Positions 1 through 10,988 of a DNA stretch of 64,000 bases are shown here, piece after piece; position 1 is the first letter of the stretch; each line of letters starts with the position of its first letter. Below the pieces are notes generated by a model. The model was not told where the DNA came from. It saw only the letters and a program-made list of their open reading frames with translations, and did no database searches. Where the stretch lies: the NCBI RefSeq assembly GCF_019059575.1, contig NW_024883038.1, positions 79,470 through 143,469 on the forward strand, in the 5' to 3' direction. The DNA comes from Amphibalanus amphitrite (Eukaryota; Arthropoda; Thecostraca; Balanomorpha; Balanidae). The position numbers and the translations under genes are program-made.

Positions 1-581
1 TAAACGCAATTTTGCAAATATTGCTGTGGTGACACTGCAAACAGAATGCAATGCCGTTCCTGATTTTGAACACGCATGGGAAAAAGAGTCACTCCACTCG
101 ATAGCCAACATAACAAGGATTATTTTGATATATAATAATCCAGTTTTACAACGTCATGGAGGTACTCCACATGCTATCACCAGCGCGGTTGTTTAAACCT
201 TTGACGGCGCACCAAAAAAGTCACTGTCAGAAACTCCCGATTCCACGTACAATAATGGAGACTAAATGCGCAACTAAATAATTTTTTCTGCCCAATTCAA
301 AACATTTCATCAATTTGCAACAGAATGACACCCCAAATATACATATATTCCGAAATTGCCCACGGCCATCCGTGAGGCCGTTTCCAACCATAGTGCAGCG
401 TCTCGATCGGCGATGCCACCTCCGAACTGTTGTAGGCTTTCCCTCCTGCCGTAGCCCAGTTGCCCCCCCCCCCTCGGTTGTACCCCCTCGACCGTCCCTT
501 AGTCAACCCATGGTAGTCGTCCCTTAGTCGACCCATGGGTCATAACCCCCCCCCCCCCTTGGCCGTAGCCTCGGTACTCAC
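1..581. other. Non-coding stretch, probable intron of the exon at 582
   Basis: AT-rich on the left, then poly-C/poly-G tracts around 465-480 and 546-558. Open frames here are broken by homopolymers and give no recognisable protein. I see no supported gene. Confidence 0.3.
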
Positions 582-768
582 GTGAGGGCGGTGTGCCGGG
601 CAGCGACAGGTCCCCAACGAACAGTCCAGTCCCCAACAGACTCTCCTCGTCTGAGCGGCGCTGCAGGCGAAGCTTGCAGAAGCCGATGTAACAGATGAGC
701 ACCCAGAGCACGCAGATGAGCACTGCGATCACGATACAGATCAGCCAGATCACAGAGTTCGCCGGCAT
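582..768 (-). CDS. Short transmembrane-protein exon, partial gene
   Basis: I do not recognise the family. The minus strand opens with ATG at 768 and encodes about 62 residues. They begin MPANSVIWLICIVIAVLICV, a hydrophobic membrane segment of roughly 24 residues, followed by Cys and a basic stop-transfer stretch (KLRLQRR) and an acidic, Gly/Pro-rich stretch. The frame runs into a strong splice donor (CAC then GTGAGT) at 581..576, so I end the exon at 582. The open frame beyond that runs into G/C homopolymers and looks intronic. An acceptor-like TTACGTCAG lies about 30 bp upstream of the ATG, so a non-coding first exon is possible. The rest of the gene would lie at lower coordinates and may leave the window. 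The topology fits a single-pass protein with its N-terminus outside. This is inference from hydrophobicity and one donor site; it could be a chance open frame. Confidence 0.4.
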
Positions 769-1541
769 CTTCACAGTGAGGGGATGTGAGGCTGACGTAA
801 AGGTTGCCGTAAATGTGGAGGACTTGTGCCGAGTTAGTAATCAAGGCGAGGTTATTCCTATTTTCAGCGAAGTGTTTTTACATTTTTAGAAATAAAAACG
901 TTCAAAAACTATCAAAGTTACACTCGGTGACCTTGTCTTTGCCGATATGATTACACAAATAAACGTCTCACGCCAACTTTCTGGTCGAAAGTCCATGCAG
1001 AGACGCTCCGTGCAGGAATTATCCGCGGGTTCAACTTCAGTCAACACCGACGGGGTCTAACTGAGAAACAGCGAGGAACGACGCAACACTCGACAGCTTC
1101 ACAGGCGGTCGGTGTGAGCCGTCACGTTTCTCACAGTTCCACCACTGCTCAGTCCTCCTCACAGTCTCCACACCCAGCACTCCTCTCACCACACACTCGC
1201 TATACTCCAGTCCTCTTTCTAACGTGCTCACTCTGCACGTGCGCTCGCCGTCAGCTGAGCCCCGCCGTAGACCCTCCTCGCACCACTACCTTCCGCCGCC
1301 AGCACCGGCGGCCGACTGAGCTTCGCGGCAAGGCTGAGAGTCGAGACCCGAGACACCGCTGTCACTTGATACACAGTCACCGGGACTCGGGAGACCGGTG
1401 AGGTCGGAACGGGAATGTGGGGACGGTGGATCAGGTGACGGGAGGAACAGGCAGTGAGCTGAGATGGCGGAGGATAAGATATGGAGAGGGAAAGTAATTG
1501 GAGAGAAGCGATAGTGGTTTCTCGACATGTCAGCCGACTAT
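769..1541. other. Intergenic or upstream sequence
   Basis: Upstream flank of the small membrane-protein exon. Several medium open frames on both strands overlap each other, are Ser/Arg/Thr-rich and lack recognisable domains. They look like shadows in GC-rich non-coding DNA. Confidence 0.3.
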
Positions 1542-1549
1542 CCGTCATT

Positions 1550-1704
1550 CATAGGCGGCGGAACGGGGAGGGCACCGGGGCACCGTGCCCCCTTTGATTT
1601 TGGCATTTTAACATAAGCCCTATGGGCGTTGCATGGAAAGAATGGGACCAAATGTCGGCAGTGCCCCCCCCCCCCCTTTAATTGAAGGTGTTCCGCCGCT
1701 ACTG
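1550..1704. mobile_element. hAT-like MITE (155 bp) with 8-bp target duplication
   Basis: Flanked by perfect 8-bp direct repeats CCGTCATT at 1542-1549 and 1705-1712. The ends are imperfect inverted repeats built on TAGGCGGCGGAAC and GTTCCGCCGCTA, followed by G-runs and C-runs. The core (CATAAGCCCTATGGGCGTTG and a nearby GCATGGAAAGAAT) resembles the core of the 52995-53156 element, so both belong to one family. The 8-bp duplication and CAxxGGCGG-type ends fit the hAT superfamily. It has no coding capacity. Confidence 0.7.
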
Positions 1705-1712
1705 CCGTCATT

Positions 1713-3569
1713 ACCAGCTTCCACAGGCGACCCCTCCCTACAGCTTCTCCTGTGTAACTTTTTATCTCTTAGCGCGATTATTTGTAAACGACCATCCAGC
1801 ATCTCATCGCCAAACTTAAATGAACTCATCGGCTTATATCTATGTTTTTCGAAGCTTCGGTCATCCAAGGTCAGGTCAACAGGTCGGGTGAATGGACTTC
1901 ATCAAACTTCAAAGCAAGAATAAATGCATTTTCGTACCTAAGACACCGGTTAGTAAGTATTGAGTTTTCAATGTTCAAGACAACAAGTAAAGGAATGGCA
2001 TAGCAGAAAAAAATGTCCTGTTCGCATCCAGTCGCCCCGTCGATATCCGCTACGATCAACCGTCCTTTTCGCAGCTAAAGCGAAGAATTGGGAACACGGG
2101 CCTATTATCACCAGACTGTATAAAACCAAACCTTCAACCCTGGTCAGGTTACGGTGGTACCTTTGCGTGCCTGAGTGCGTACACGTATCTTTCTAAATTC
2201 TAATTTGTAACAATTAGGGCCTAAAAGCAATGTAAGGTAATCCATTATCGGTGCAACTACGAAGTTCAATCCTTCGTAACCCTCAGTTCACCAGTCAAGT
2301 GAAAAGTCATCCCCATTACGACCTACTGCGGTGCAACTACAGCCAAAACCGTGCGACTTGCTGTCGTGTCGGTGACCGGCGCTTTGACGGACCGACAACC
2401 GGTGGCCGCCTGTCCATCCGGCACGGGTCGTGACCTCTGACCTGACGGAGCGTCAGCCCGGCCGGCTCAGTTCACTGGAGGCACCGTCACCCAGGCGACG
2501 CGTGTGGTTTCTGAATGTTTCAGTAATGGTCCGCGTGGGACTCCCTTGAAAGATTTCAATGTCGTGCACTGTAGGGTGGGTGCCGGTGATTCAGTGATTA
2601 CAGCGCCTCTAGCGGGAGACATGTAAATCTCAGGTTCGGACAATTGCTGCTCGGTGGCGATCTTGCCCAGATCGACTACCAGCCAAAAGTGATCGAACAC
2701 TTCCTCCTAGTCTAGGATGTGATTTGGTTTGAATACGAAGCGAGACGTCATGTAAGCGACTCAAAGACGGAATGAGAGAGTACCACATACACAGAAGTTG
2801 AAGATACATTACATGGGCTTCGCATTCCGCATTCTCGATTCTGCAATTACTGAGGAATATAAGCAAAATGTTTTGTATCATTGTTTTTATTACTGAACTT
2901 ATGTAACACAATCTTGGATGCAAAACATACAAAAGTGAGGGAAGCGTACGCAAGTACCTGCACTCTTCTCATCCCAACCAAAGAAAAAATGCAGGACACC
3001 ATAAGATCAGACAACAGGCGTTTACAGACACACCGACGTGCAATCCGCATGCTATCAGACATTTCGGGTTAAATGATAAAGGTGGCCAAACACAAATGAA
3101 TTGTCTTTGCTTAATGTGACATGAAAATGAAAAGCATAGGCAGCTGTCTTCAGAATGAGCTCGAACGTTTGATTTTTAGTTTTACACCACATAGCACAAA
3201 ATTCTCACGGTAGTTACAGATCAGGATAGACCAACAGGCTCCACCATCGACTCCATTCACACACCAGTGTCCATGAGTCCCAAACCTCAGCATTGACTCG
3301 TCGCTCACTAACCACGACTCACTCGGTTTCTATTGGATCCACCAGTAGCGTCCCTTGGTTGACACCCAGAGGACTCCGTTCGCCACCAGTGTCCTTGGTG
3401 ACGCTCCACGGCACACCAAAGTACACCAAAAGCGTTCACTGGTGACACTCGGAGCACTGAAAGTCCACGCGTTGTGTCTTGATCCGCATTCCGCACTCAT
3501 ACCTCAAAGGCTACCGGCTATGACTCCGTTACCAGGGTAGCCACGCGGCATCTCGAGTACCACCCATAG
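1713..3569. other. Intergenic sequence without supported genes
   Basis: Mixed-composition DNA between the small MITE and the SNRNP27 3' repeats. Open frames of 60-107 codons occur on both strands, but none has family motifs or convincing splice sites. The part near 3240-3540 has loosely repeated CACTGGTGACAC/CCAGTGTCC phrases that may be an old degenerate repeat. Confidence 0.3.
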
Positions 3570-3817
3570 TGTCCATATGGCCGCCCTCAGAGCACAATGT
3601 CCAGTGACTTTATCCCATGAGCCAACCTCAGAGCACAGTAGTTTAGCGGCTTCACTCCTCGCACCGTCTTTAGAGCACAAAATCTAGCGACTTCACTCAG
3701 TTGAGTCGCTCTCAAATCACAATGTCTGCCGGCTTCACCACGCGGGCCGAACTTTATAGCACAATGTCTAGCGACCTCACCCCTCGGGCCGCCTTTACAG
3801 CACAAAGTCTAGCGGCC
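3570..3817 (-). repeat. 41-42 bp tandem repeat, first unit is the SNRNP27 C-terminus
   Basis: About six degenerate copies of a 41-42 bp unit. On the minus strand each contains a variant of CGCTAGACTTTGTGCT followed by a G/C-rich spacer ending in GTGAAG. The first copy lies inside the SNRNP27 coding end and specifies PLDFVL and the stop codon. The others follow directly downstream of that stop. The unit therefore seems to have arisen by tandem amplification of the last codons of the gene. Several copies keep a TAA or TGA at or near the homologous position. Confidence 0.75.
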
Positions 3818-5300
3818 GGTTGAAGCCGCCCTTCCTGTTCATGTACTGCCGGTAGCGTCGTTTCAGCACCACGTGAACGGCACCCTGGTTGTTCCCGTCC
3901 ACCTTCTTACCTGCCGGCGAAACATGGGGAGGGGTGTCAGGCAGTCAGTGGGGGGAAGGGGGGGAGGTCGAGATGGGCCTCAGCTAAGTGGGAGGAGTTG
4001 GAGGTTATCTCTGGTCATCAAAAGATATTTGGATGGCACGTAAGATTGAGACTCTACCACATTAAAATAAGCCTCAACTGCCTCTAAACTGGCATTAGTA
4101 GCGCTTCCATAAAGGACAAGACATCACTTATATGGTTTATTTTTTCTTGGTCACAAAGTTAAATGGCCGCTTTTATAGATAACATGATTCATCTTATCCA
4201 TGCAACTTTCAATAGATAACCGTCATGGTAGCTTACCTTTGGTAGTGTCAAATCCTCCGAAGCCCATGATCTTCATCATTTCGATTTCTTCTGGAGTTTT
4301 CCCCTTGAAGTCCTCCTCTGTGAAAGACAATGAACGTTCATTTAAACAAACATTTACAATTATGGAAAGTGGCATCTAAGGCAGTGCTTCTGCAAACATT
4401 GGCCTGAATATTATACTGTGTCAGCTGTTGATCAAACATATGGTAAAATGGTACCAGAAGAGACATAGTAGTAAAAATAAGCTTCTGCAGAACAAGCATT
4501 CATTTTTTAAACAACCAATCCGAATAGGGACTAAAACCCTGCCTCATTGGAAACAGTTGCAAAAAAAAATTTGCTTCCTGTATCACACTTCACGTGAGAT
4601 TACCTCGTCACCACCAAAGCAATTTGTTACTGATCTCCCATCCAACTACAACAACAATGAACCACCAGCGGCAGCCTCCAAGCACAACCATCGAAACTTC
4701 TTCATTTGTCTTCTATGGTAAGCAATGCCACCCAATTTCTGCTCTCTGAAGCATAACTCAACTATAAGACACAGCTATCCCACAATTCATATGACATACA
4801 TTAACATAACAAGACTGTCCCATGACTCAAAACTCACCGGTGAACTCCGGCCGTTTGAGCAGTTTGGGTTTGGGCATCGATCGGCCGGCCGGAGACGAGT
4901 CGCGCTCCATCGAGGTCTCACCCCGGCGCTCTCTCTCCCTCTCCCGAGAGCGGGAGCGTCGCTCGGGCCTCTCTCGCTCCTTCTCCCGTCTCCGGAGCTC
5001 GCGCTCCCGCTCTCTCTCCCTCTCCCTGTCTCTCTCGCGGAGCCTCTCCCTCTCTCTGTCTCGCTCTCTCAGCCGCTCGATCTCTCTGTCTCTGTCTCCG
5101 CGTCTCTCAATGTCTCGGTCCCGGGTCCGGTCCACATCTCTGTCTCGAACCCGCTCCAACTCTCTGTCTCGGGTACGGTCTCCATGACGGTCCGCGTGAC
5201 GGTCTCCGTGCCGGTCTCGGTCCCCGTGACGGTCTGCGTAGCGGTCCGGGTCGCGGTCTGAGCGCCGGACTGGGGAGCGGCTCCGGCTCCGCGGTGGCAT
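3795..5300 (-). CDS. SNRNP27: U4/U6.U5 tri-snRNP 27 kDa protein (spliceosome component)
   Basis: Three exons join in phase to 219 residues: 5300..4838 (ATG 5300), 4317..4237 and 3910..3795 (TAA). Donors are GTGAGT and GTAAGC; acceptors end in CAG. Exon 1 encodes an RS/RD-rich region starting [13 protein letters not shown], with dense Arg-Glu, Arg-Asp and Arg-Ser runs. It is longer than in human SNRNP27, which makes the protein 219 residues against about 155. Exon 2 encodes the conserved [20 protein letters not shown] motif. Exon 3 encodes [14 protein letters not shown] and the hallmark C-terminus [16 protein letters not shown]. The family acts in the nucleus in the U4/U6.U5 tri-snRNP during pre-mRNA splicing. 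The match of exons 2-3 to the family is strong. The exon 1 repeats also give long Ser/Leu-rich open frames on the plus strand; those are shadows. The terminal codons are part of a downstream tandem repeat. Confidence 0.95.
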
Positions 5301-6184
5301 GGTGACTCGGCAGGAGGGGTCCGGTGAGCCCGGCTGCCGGACGGTCGCAGAGGTACGAGTCCCTTAGTCCCTCAGTGGTACTCAGAGGTACGAATCCCTC
5401 AGTGGATGGGTTTGGAGAGGCCTCTGATCAATGCAGTGAGGTTAGAATACTGCTCTGAAAAGAAGAAAAGCTTCATGTAAATGGTAATAAAAGCAATGTT
5501 TTTTTTTTCCTTTGTGTTCGAAAAAGCAAAGGAAAAGCTAAGAAGCAAAGCAAGTATGTACAAAATTGGTTAAAATAAAACTTAAAGGGACAATCCCACC
5601 CTCTAAAATGTTGTTAAAACCAGTTAAATTGTGCCCGACTTTATAGATTGGATGACCAGGAACACGGTTCTGGCATTTATTTTTCATTAAACATCTTTGG
5701 CTTCCCATATTCCAAACACAAACTTTCAAATATGTGACGTCACAGCCCAAAATTACCTCCTTCCCCAGGCCACATTGCTGCCATAAAGCTGATTCTTTTT
5801 ACTCTGTAGGCACCACAACAAAGTTCAGACCCAGTTTTAAGCGATTTTTCAACGAACAAACCCATTTAAATCAGAATGACTAAACGAGGTGACGTCACAC
5901 TAACGGTCGCTCCATGTTGAAGATAGGGCCTAGCACAAGGCCCATTTTCAAATAAAGGGAACAAATTTCTTCAACACCAAGAGGCCGCGGGGGTTGCAAC
6001 CTAGATAGATAGTGGTTTCTGAACCTCGCCGCAAACTTGGCTATCTCAACTCAAACCCCATGTTAAAGGTGGGATAGTCCCTGTAACTTCAGAATGAGAA
6101 ATGCAGATGAAAGCCTAATAACTAGCCCCAGCTCAGTGCTGCCACTGCTGAGCCTAATCTATCTTATAATTTTCCATCTGATTT
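5301..6184. other. 5' flank of SNRNP27
   Basis: Holds the 5' UTR and promoter region of SNRNP27, but no clear TATA box. Further out is AT-rich sequence without supported genes. Two phrases (ACAATCCCACCCTCTAAAAT near 5590 and AAGGTGGGATAGTCCCTGTA near 6065) are loosely inverted and may mark an old repeat. Confidence 0.3.
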
Positions 6185-6188
6185 TTTA

Positions 6189-8030
6189 CCCGGCAGTTGC
6201 TGGGGTATTTCGCCACCCACCGTTTGCTGGGGGGGGGGGGGGGCGTTAAACACCCCCAGCCGACAACTCGAGAACCAATTGGCGCAGCGAAACGCACGAG
6301 GCGGCAAACGAAAGAACGCGACGAGACGCTTCAGATGAGTACTTTAACCCGGCAGTTGCTGGGGTATTTCGCCACCCACCGTTTGCTGGGGGGGGGGGGC
6401 GTTAAACGCCCCCAGCCGATAACTCGAGAACCGCTAGGCGCAGCGAAACGCACGAGGCGGCAAACGAAAGAACGCGACGAGACGCTTCAGATGAGTACTT
6501 TAAAGTTGAATTTTGAGTTCACAGGTCGGGTCAAGGTCAGGTCAAACACCTGAAATTGGGCATTCAGTAGCATGGACTTCAGGACTTCGCAATGGGCGCC
6601 TCTCGTCATAAACTCTGACAAAACGGTGCACAATCCATCATATAAGGCCTACAAGAGTGTCAGCTCCATGTAGGGGTCAGTCAAGCATAGGTCAGGGTCA
6701 AGGTCAGGTCAACCGGGCAGGCACATATCCCCGAAAATCAAAACTGATATTCGCAGCCTGTGACACATGTTTTATGGGTAATTTGGGGCGTAGAACACGA
6801 TGGTGACATTCATTTTATCATATGTGTACGTGTTTGGCTAAAAAAGTTCAATTTAAGAAATGCATGTATCATGGTCCTGAAGTAGTCACGAGAAATTGCC
6901 AAGATTCAGTTCACGATTTTGGAAAATGCGTAACGATAATCAATAATCGAAGATAGCCATTTGATTGTTCATGGTATGGGCAGTCTAATGGCGTTGAAGG
7001 CATGTCTGTATGTCTATTCTGTGATTTTATATGATTTTTTAAACAAATGCCGTTTTTGGTCGAAAACTCAGAAATCATGACGTCACTAACACCTCCATAT
7101 CACAAAAATTTTCCGACCGATTTTTTTGAAACTTTGTCACAATAAACTTCAATCAATTCCCTACAGGTACCCAAAATTTGGCGCGCCTGCGGCGCACCGT
7201 TTTTATGCTATGGCCCGGCGAAAAAAGTGGGGGCGTTTAACGCCCCCCCCCCCCCCAGCAACTCGCGGGTTAAAGTTGAATTTTGAGGTCACAGGTCAGG
7301 TCAAGGTCAGGTCAAACACCTGAAATCGGGCTTTCAGTAGCATGGACTTCAGGACTTCGCAATGGGCGCCTCTCGTCATAAACTCTGTCAAACCGGTGCA
7401 CAATCCATCATATAAGGCCTACAAGAGTTTCAGCTCCATGCAGGGGTCAGTCAAGCATAGGTCAGGGTCAAGGTCAGGTCAACCGGGCAGGCACATATCC
7501 CCGAAAATAAAAACTGATATTCGCAGCCTGTGACACGTTTTATGGGTAATTTGGGGCATAGAACACGATGGTGACATTCATTTTATCATATGTGTACGTG
7601 TTTGGCTAAAAAAGTTCAATTTAAGTAATGCATGTATCATGGTCGTGAAGTAGTCACGAGAAATTGCCAAGATTCAGTGCAAGATTTTGGAAAATGCGGA
7701 ACGATAATCAATAATCGAAGATAGCCATTTCATTGTTCATGGTATTGGCAGTCTAATGGCGTTTACAGCATGTCTGTATGTCTATTTTGTGATTTTATAT
7801 GATTTTTTGAACATATGCCGTTTTTGGTCGAAAACTCAGAAATCATGACGTCACTAAAACCTCGATATCTCAAAAATTTTCAGACTAATTTTTTTGAAAC
7901 TTTGTCAAAATAAACTTCAATCAATTCCCTACAAGTACCCAAAATTGGGCGTGCCTGCGGCGCACCGTTTTTATGCTATGGCCCGGCAAAAAAAGTGGGG
8001 GCGTTTAACGCCCCCCCAGCAACTCGCGGG
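6189..8030 (+). mobile_element. TTAA-type MITE, outer copy interrupted by a second copy of itself
   Basis: The outer element begins CCCGGCAGTTGCTGGGG at 6189 and ends CCAGCAACTCGCGGG at 8030. TTTA lies on both outer sides (6185-6188 and 8031-8034), a variant of the usual TTAA. Without the insert at 6348-7269 and one TTAA it is about 916 bp, close to the 924-bp copy at 44012-44935. Each end carries a G-run/C-run palindrome around GGCGTTAAACGCC. The interior holds AGGTCA clusters. The TTAA flanks and CCC termini resemble piggyBac-type elements. It has no transposase and is non-autonomous. Confidence 0.8.
6348..7269 (+). mobile_element. TTAA-type MITE inserted in another copy of itself
   Basis: A full 922-bp copy of the same family, in the same orientation, flanked by TTAA at 6344-6347 and 7270-7273. 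The flanking sequences (GAGTAC on the left, AGTTGAATTTTGA on the right) are the two sides of the element's own internal TTAA, which is intact in the copy at 44012-44935. The insertion therefore produced left end, full copy, then remaining body, and the body now looks tandemly repeated (from 6502 and from 7272). Confidence 0.8.
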
Positions 8031-8034
8031 TTTA

Positions 8035-8797
8035 GTCGGAAGTCGGAACACATCCATTTTGTTACCTACCTATATAAAAGCAAAGATAATCTGACAGGTG
8101 AAATGAATTAAATATTTTTGTTTTAAACTTTTGATAATTAGCTGTAACTGTGAGAAGTAACAAATATGAGTTCCAAAATGCACTGAAGGAAATTATCAGG
8201 AAGCATCCATTTGACCAAAGATATGACATTCAGAATCTATTCAGTGTTCTCAAAATCACTTTTTCCATTTCTGCCAGCTGCTTTCACATGATTGCTGATT
8301 GATACCCAAGTTGAAAAAGTTATTCTGTGCTGAACAATCATAAAGACAAATCATACAGCATGAATTAAGTTTTATCTTGCGTCAGCTTACTGTAATGGCC
8401 TAGCGAACTCGGCAATCTAAATAAACTCAAAAAACTGAAACTGCTCTAAAACAAAACACCCAATCTAGCTGCTACCGACAGCCATTTCAACTTAATTGCA
8501 AAGCAGCATGAAAAAATATGTTCTATGCTGTAGGTATATGGCCGCAAAGCTCTTCTAATTGACATAAATGCCCCGTGAAGCAGTTTTCGGCGCTAAGCGG
8601 CAAATGACCTCGCAGGACTCTATAACCTGTGGCTGTATTTAGGGCCTTGCTATAACCAATCAGAGCAAAATAAACTTTCCGAGCAGTATTTGCTTATTAC
8701 TTTTTGATACACAAGACCAGATTCTAACCGATTTCTCTTGTACCTCAACAGCTGGACGAGCTGGACATACAGCTACTGATACTGTCCCAAAAGGGAC
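8035..8797. other. Intergenic sequence, AT-rich
   Basis: No gene, RNA or repeat structure that I can support. The short open frame on the minus strand at 8660-8878 partly overlaps the palindromic repeat that follows. Confidence 0.3.
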
Positions 8798-9084
8798 CGT
8801 GTATATCACACCACGGTGAGATTTACACAATACCGGCCATTTGTGTAAATCACACCCACCCCGGTGTGATATACACAAAATCTACTACGTAGTGTAAATC
8901 ACACCCGGGTGAGGAATACACAAGAGAGGGCAGCTGTGTGTATATCTCACCACGATGTGACGTCATAGCAACGCTGAACGTCCATTGGTCAGAGCAGTGA
9001 CTCTGCTCGCCCATTGGTCAGATCAGACTAAGCGCTACGAATATTCCGGCGGGATTGCGGGCGTCCTCTCTCTCGGAATCAGCT

Positions 9085-9166
9085 AACCGCCTGGCCTAGT
9101 GGTGAAGGTGCTTGCACCATGATACGAATGTTGCGGGTTCGAGTCCCGTCGGTGCGGGCGCTTTTT
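9085..9166 (+). ncRNA. tRNA-like sequence (SINE head or tRNA pseudogene)
   Basis: There is a good internal box A (TGGCCTAGTGG, 9092-9102) and box B (GGTTCGAGTCC, 9136-9146), with a T-arm stem GCGGG/CCCGT and a T-run at 9162-9166. A D-stem can pair. The anticodon stem and the acceptor stem do not pair properly, so I do not call a functional tRNA. It could be the Pol III promoter of a SINE, or a decayed tRNA carried in the composite repeat. Confidence 0.5.
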
Positions 9167-9300
9167 CCCGCATTTTCGCTTTTCCTTGGTAGCGGTGGGT
9201 TCGCTGCCGACCGACAAGTTTAAAAGCACCAATACAATGTGGAAAGCGACGTCTGAATGCTCGTGGCGAAGCGGTGCAGTGCCGAAGGCAATGCCTTAGG

Positions 9301-9435
9301 AGAGATTACAGGCAATGGTAAGTCAAATATTTTTAGGTTAAGTGGTTGTGTATCTGGCTTCAGGCCGAAGGCCTGAAGCCTGATGCACAACCACTTAACC
9401 TAAAAATATTTGACTTACCATTGCTTGCAATCTCT
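9301..9435. repeat. Hairpin with 66-bp arms and 3-nt loop
   Basis: Left arm 9301-9366 and right arm 9370-9435 are nearly perfect reverse complements around GGCC GAA GGCC. Arms include GGTAAGTCAAATATTTTTAG and its complement. The few mismatches lie near the outer end. It sits between the tRNA-like unit and the telomere-like repeats. Confidence 0.85.
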
Positions 9436-9484
9436 TCATGCGAGTACCTTCTTCCTCATCCACGGGTAGGCAAAAATCAGTAGG

Positions 9485-9554
9485 TCAGGTTAGGTTAGGT
9501 TAGGTTAGGTTAGGTTAGGTTAGGTTAGGTTAGGTTAGGTCAGGTCAGGTCAGG
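9485..9554 (+). repeat. Interstitial TTAGG telomere-type repeat with TCAGG flank
   Basis: Ten uninterrupted TTAGG copies (9490-9539), preceded by one TCAGG and followed by three TCAGG copies. TTAGG is the ancestral arthropod telomere repeat, which supports an arthropod source. The array is short and internal, so it is not a chromosome end. Confidence 0.9.
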
Positions 9555-10055
9555 TCTAAGGTTTGGTTAAGTGTCTTGTTACCGTGCCTACTGTGTAAAT
9601 CTCACCCAGGTGCTGCGTGGTTTGACACCCAGGTGTGATTTACCCACTACCGAGCACACAGTGTATATCACACCCTGGTGAGATTTACACATTGGCTAGG
9701 CCTACTGTGTAAATCACACCCAGGTGCTGCGTGGTTTGACACCCAGGTGTGATTTACACACTACGAGCACATTGTGTATATCACACCACGGTGTGATTTA
9801 CGCATTTGCCGGGCCTACTGTGTAAATCACACCCAGGTGCTGCGTGGTCTGACACCCGGGTGTGATTTACACACTAGGAGCACATTGTGTATATCACACC
9901 CCGGTGTGATTTACGCATTGCCGGCCCACTGTGTAAATCACACTCCGCGTGGTGTGATATACACAGGAGTAGTGTATTGTGTAAATCACACCCGGGTGAG
10001 GTTTACACTACAGTGCGATGCATTATGTAAATCTCACCGTGGTGTGATATACACG

Positions 10056-10760
10056 CGTCCTTCCCAAAATACAAATAGTTATCGAAATTCTGAAACGTTT
10101 GTCTCAATGCCAAGGTTGGAGATATTCCCCAGACAATCGACGCAATTCACATGTTTTTTAATCCCACCCAGAAATGACAAACAAGCTGTTACGTCATAGG
10201 AATATTTGCATTGAAGTTATTTCGAATATTTCTCAATAGAAAGAACAAAAACAGCCTTCCACACCAACCAAATTCATTTTAGTGCTTATCTGCTTCTTGA
10301 ATTAAATTTTAACCTGATCGCTGATACTTGAAAGCAGGTATAGGTACCTAGGTAAAGGGAAGATAAAATAAGCTACCTACCTACTTACTTCTCAAGCGCT
10401 CAGTGTTAGTTCACCTCTAGGTAGACATTCAGTCACTGCTGCTGAGATATGAGACGCTCAAAAGCAGAAATGCCGCGGGCTAGTCTGTCGGCCGCCCATA
10501 GTCATACCTACCTATCCAATTACGGACCTACATATATGTAAACCAAATTTTCAAACTATTCCTCGAATGATTCGCACTAGCTTGTAAGGCGTAGGTAAAT
10601 TTTGCCTATCACTCCTGTTTTCTCCCTCCCTTTCTCGACTTAGTAAGCAATCTCTAAACACGCGGTAGGATGATACACATTGAGGCCCCGAGACCATTAA
10701 TCATCGATGCTGGCGTCTGTCGTTCCCACCACCTAACATCAACATCCAAGCCTCTGCTCT
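10056..10760. other. Intergenic sequence upstream of the fibrinogen-related gene
   Basis: AT-rich, with GGTAGGTA/CCTACCTA phrases near 10340-10390 and 10500-10520. No gene seen. The section from about 10760 to 10988 is GC-richer and likely holds the promoter and 5' UTR of the next gene. A TCAGT initiator-like motif recurs near 10830, with no clear TATA box. Confidence 0.3.
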
Positions 10761-10988
10761 CCTCACCACTTATCAACAAACAGAGACGGAGTCGGTCTCA
10801 GTTAGCCCGGGCTGCCCGACCGGAGAGAGTCAGTCAGTGAGTCTCCGCAGTCATCGCTCCTACTTGGGGACCGAGTCTCGACAATCCCTTCAGAAAGCAG
10901 TCAGACAGGGAAGGCAGTGATCCGAGTCCACCAGTGACGTGGCTCTAGTGTGAGAAGTTTCCATGTATCTGAAGTTTTGAGCTTCAGC

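Larger units (their letters stand above)
8798..10055. repeat. Palindromic composite repeat with inverted outer ends
   Basis: The outer ends are inverted copies of CGTGTATATCACACCACGG followed by TGAGATTTACA (8798-8830 and about 10024-10055). The flanking zones (about 8798-8945 and 9590-10055) are made of many near-palindromes in which GTGTAAATCACACC faces GGTGTGATTTACAC across short centres such as CAGGTGCTGCGTGGTTTGA. Between them lie a tRNA-like unit, a long hairpin and TTAGG repeats. The plus open frame at 9774-10199 is the repeat read through (recurring CVNHT) and not a gene. It could be a foldback-type transposon. Confidence 0.7.

Noticed and set aside
4725..5261. Long Ser/Leu/Val-rich plus-strand frames over SNRNP27 exon 1
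   Set aside because: They are the complementary reading of the Arg/Asp/Glu repeat codons; the minus strand joins in phase to conserved SNRNP27 exons.
9085..9166. Functional tRNA gene
   Set aside because: Boxes A and B are good, but acceptor and anticodon stems do not pair.
9590..10055. Regular palindromic repeats that might look like a CRISPR array
   Set aside because: Repeats are near-palindromes with variable spacing, no unique equal-length spacers, and the genome is eukaryotic.
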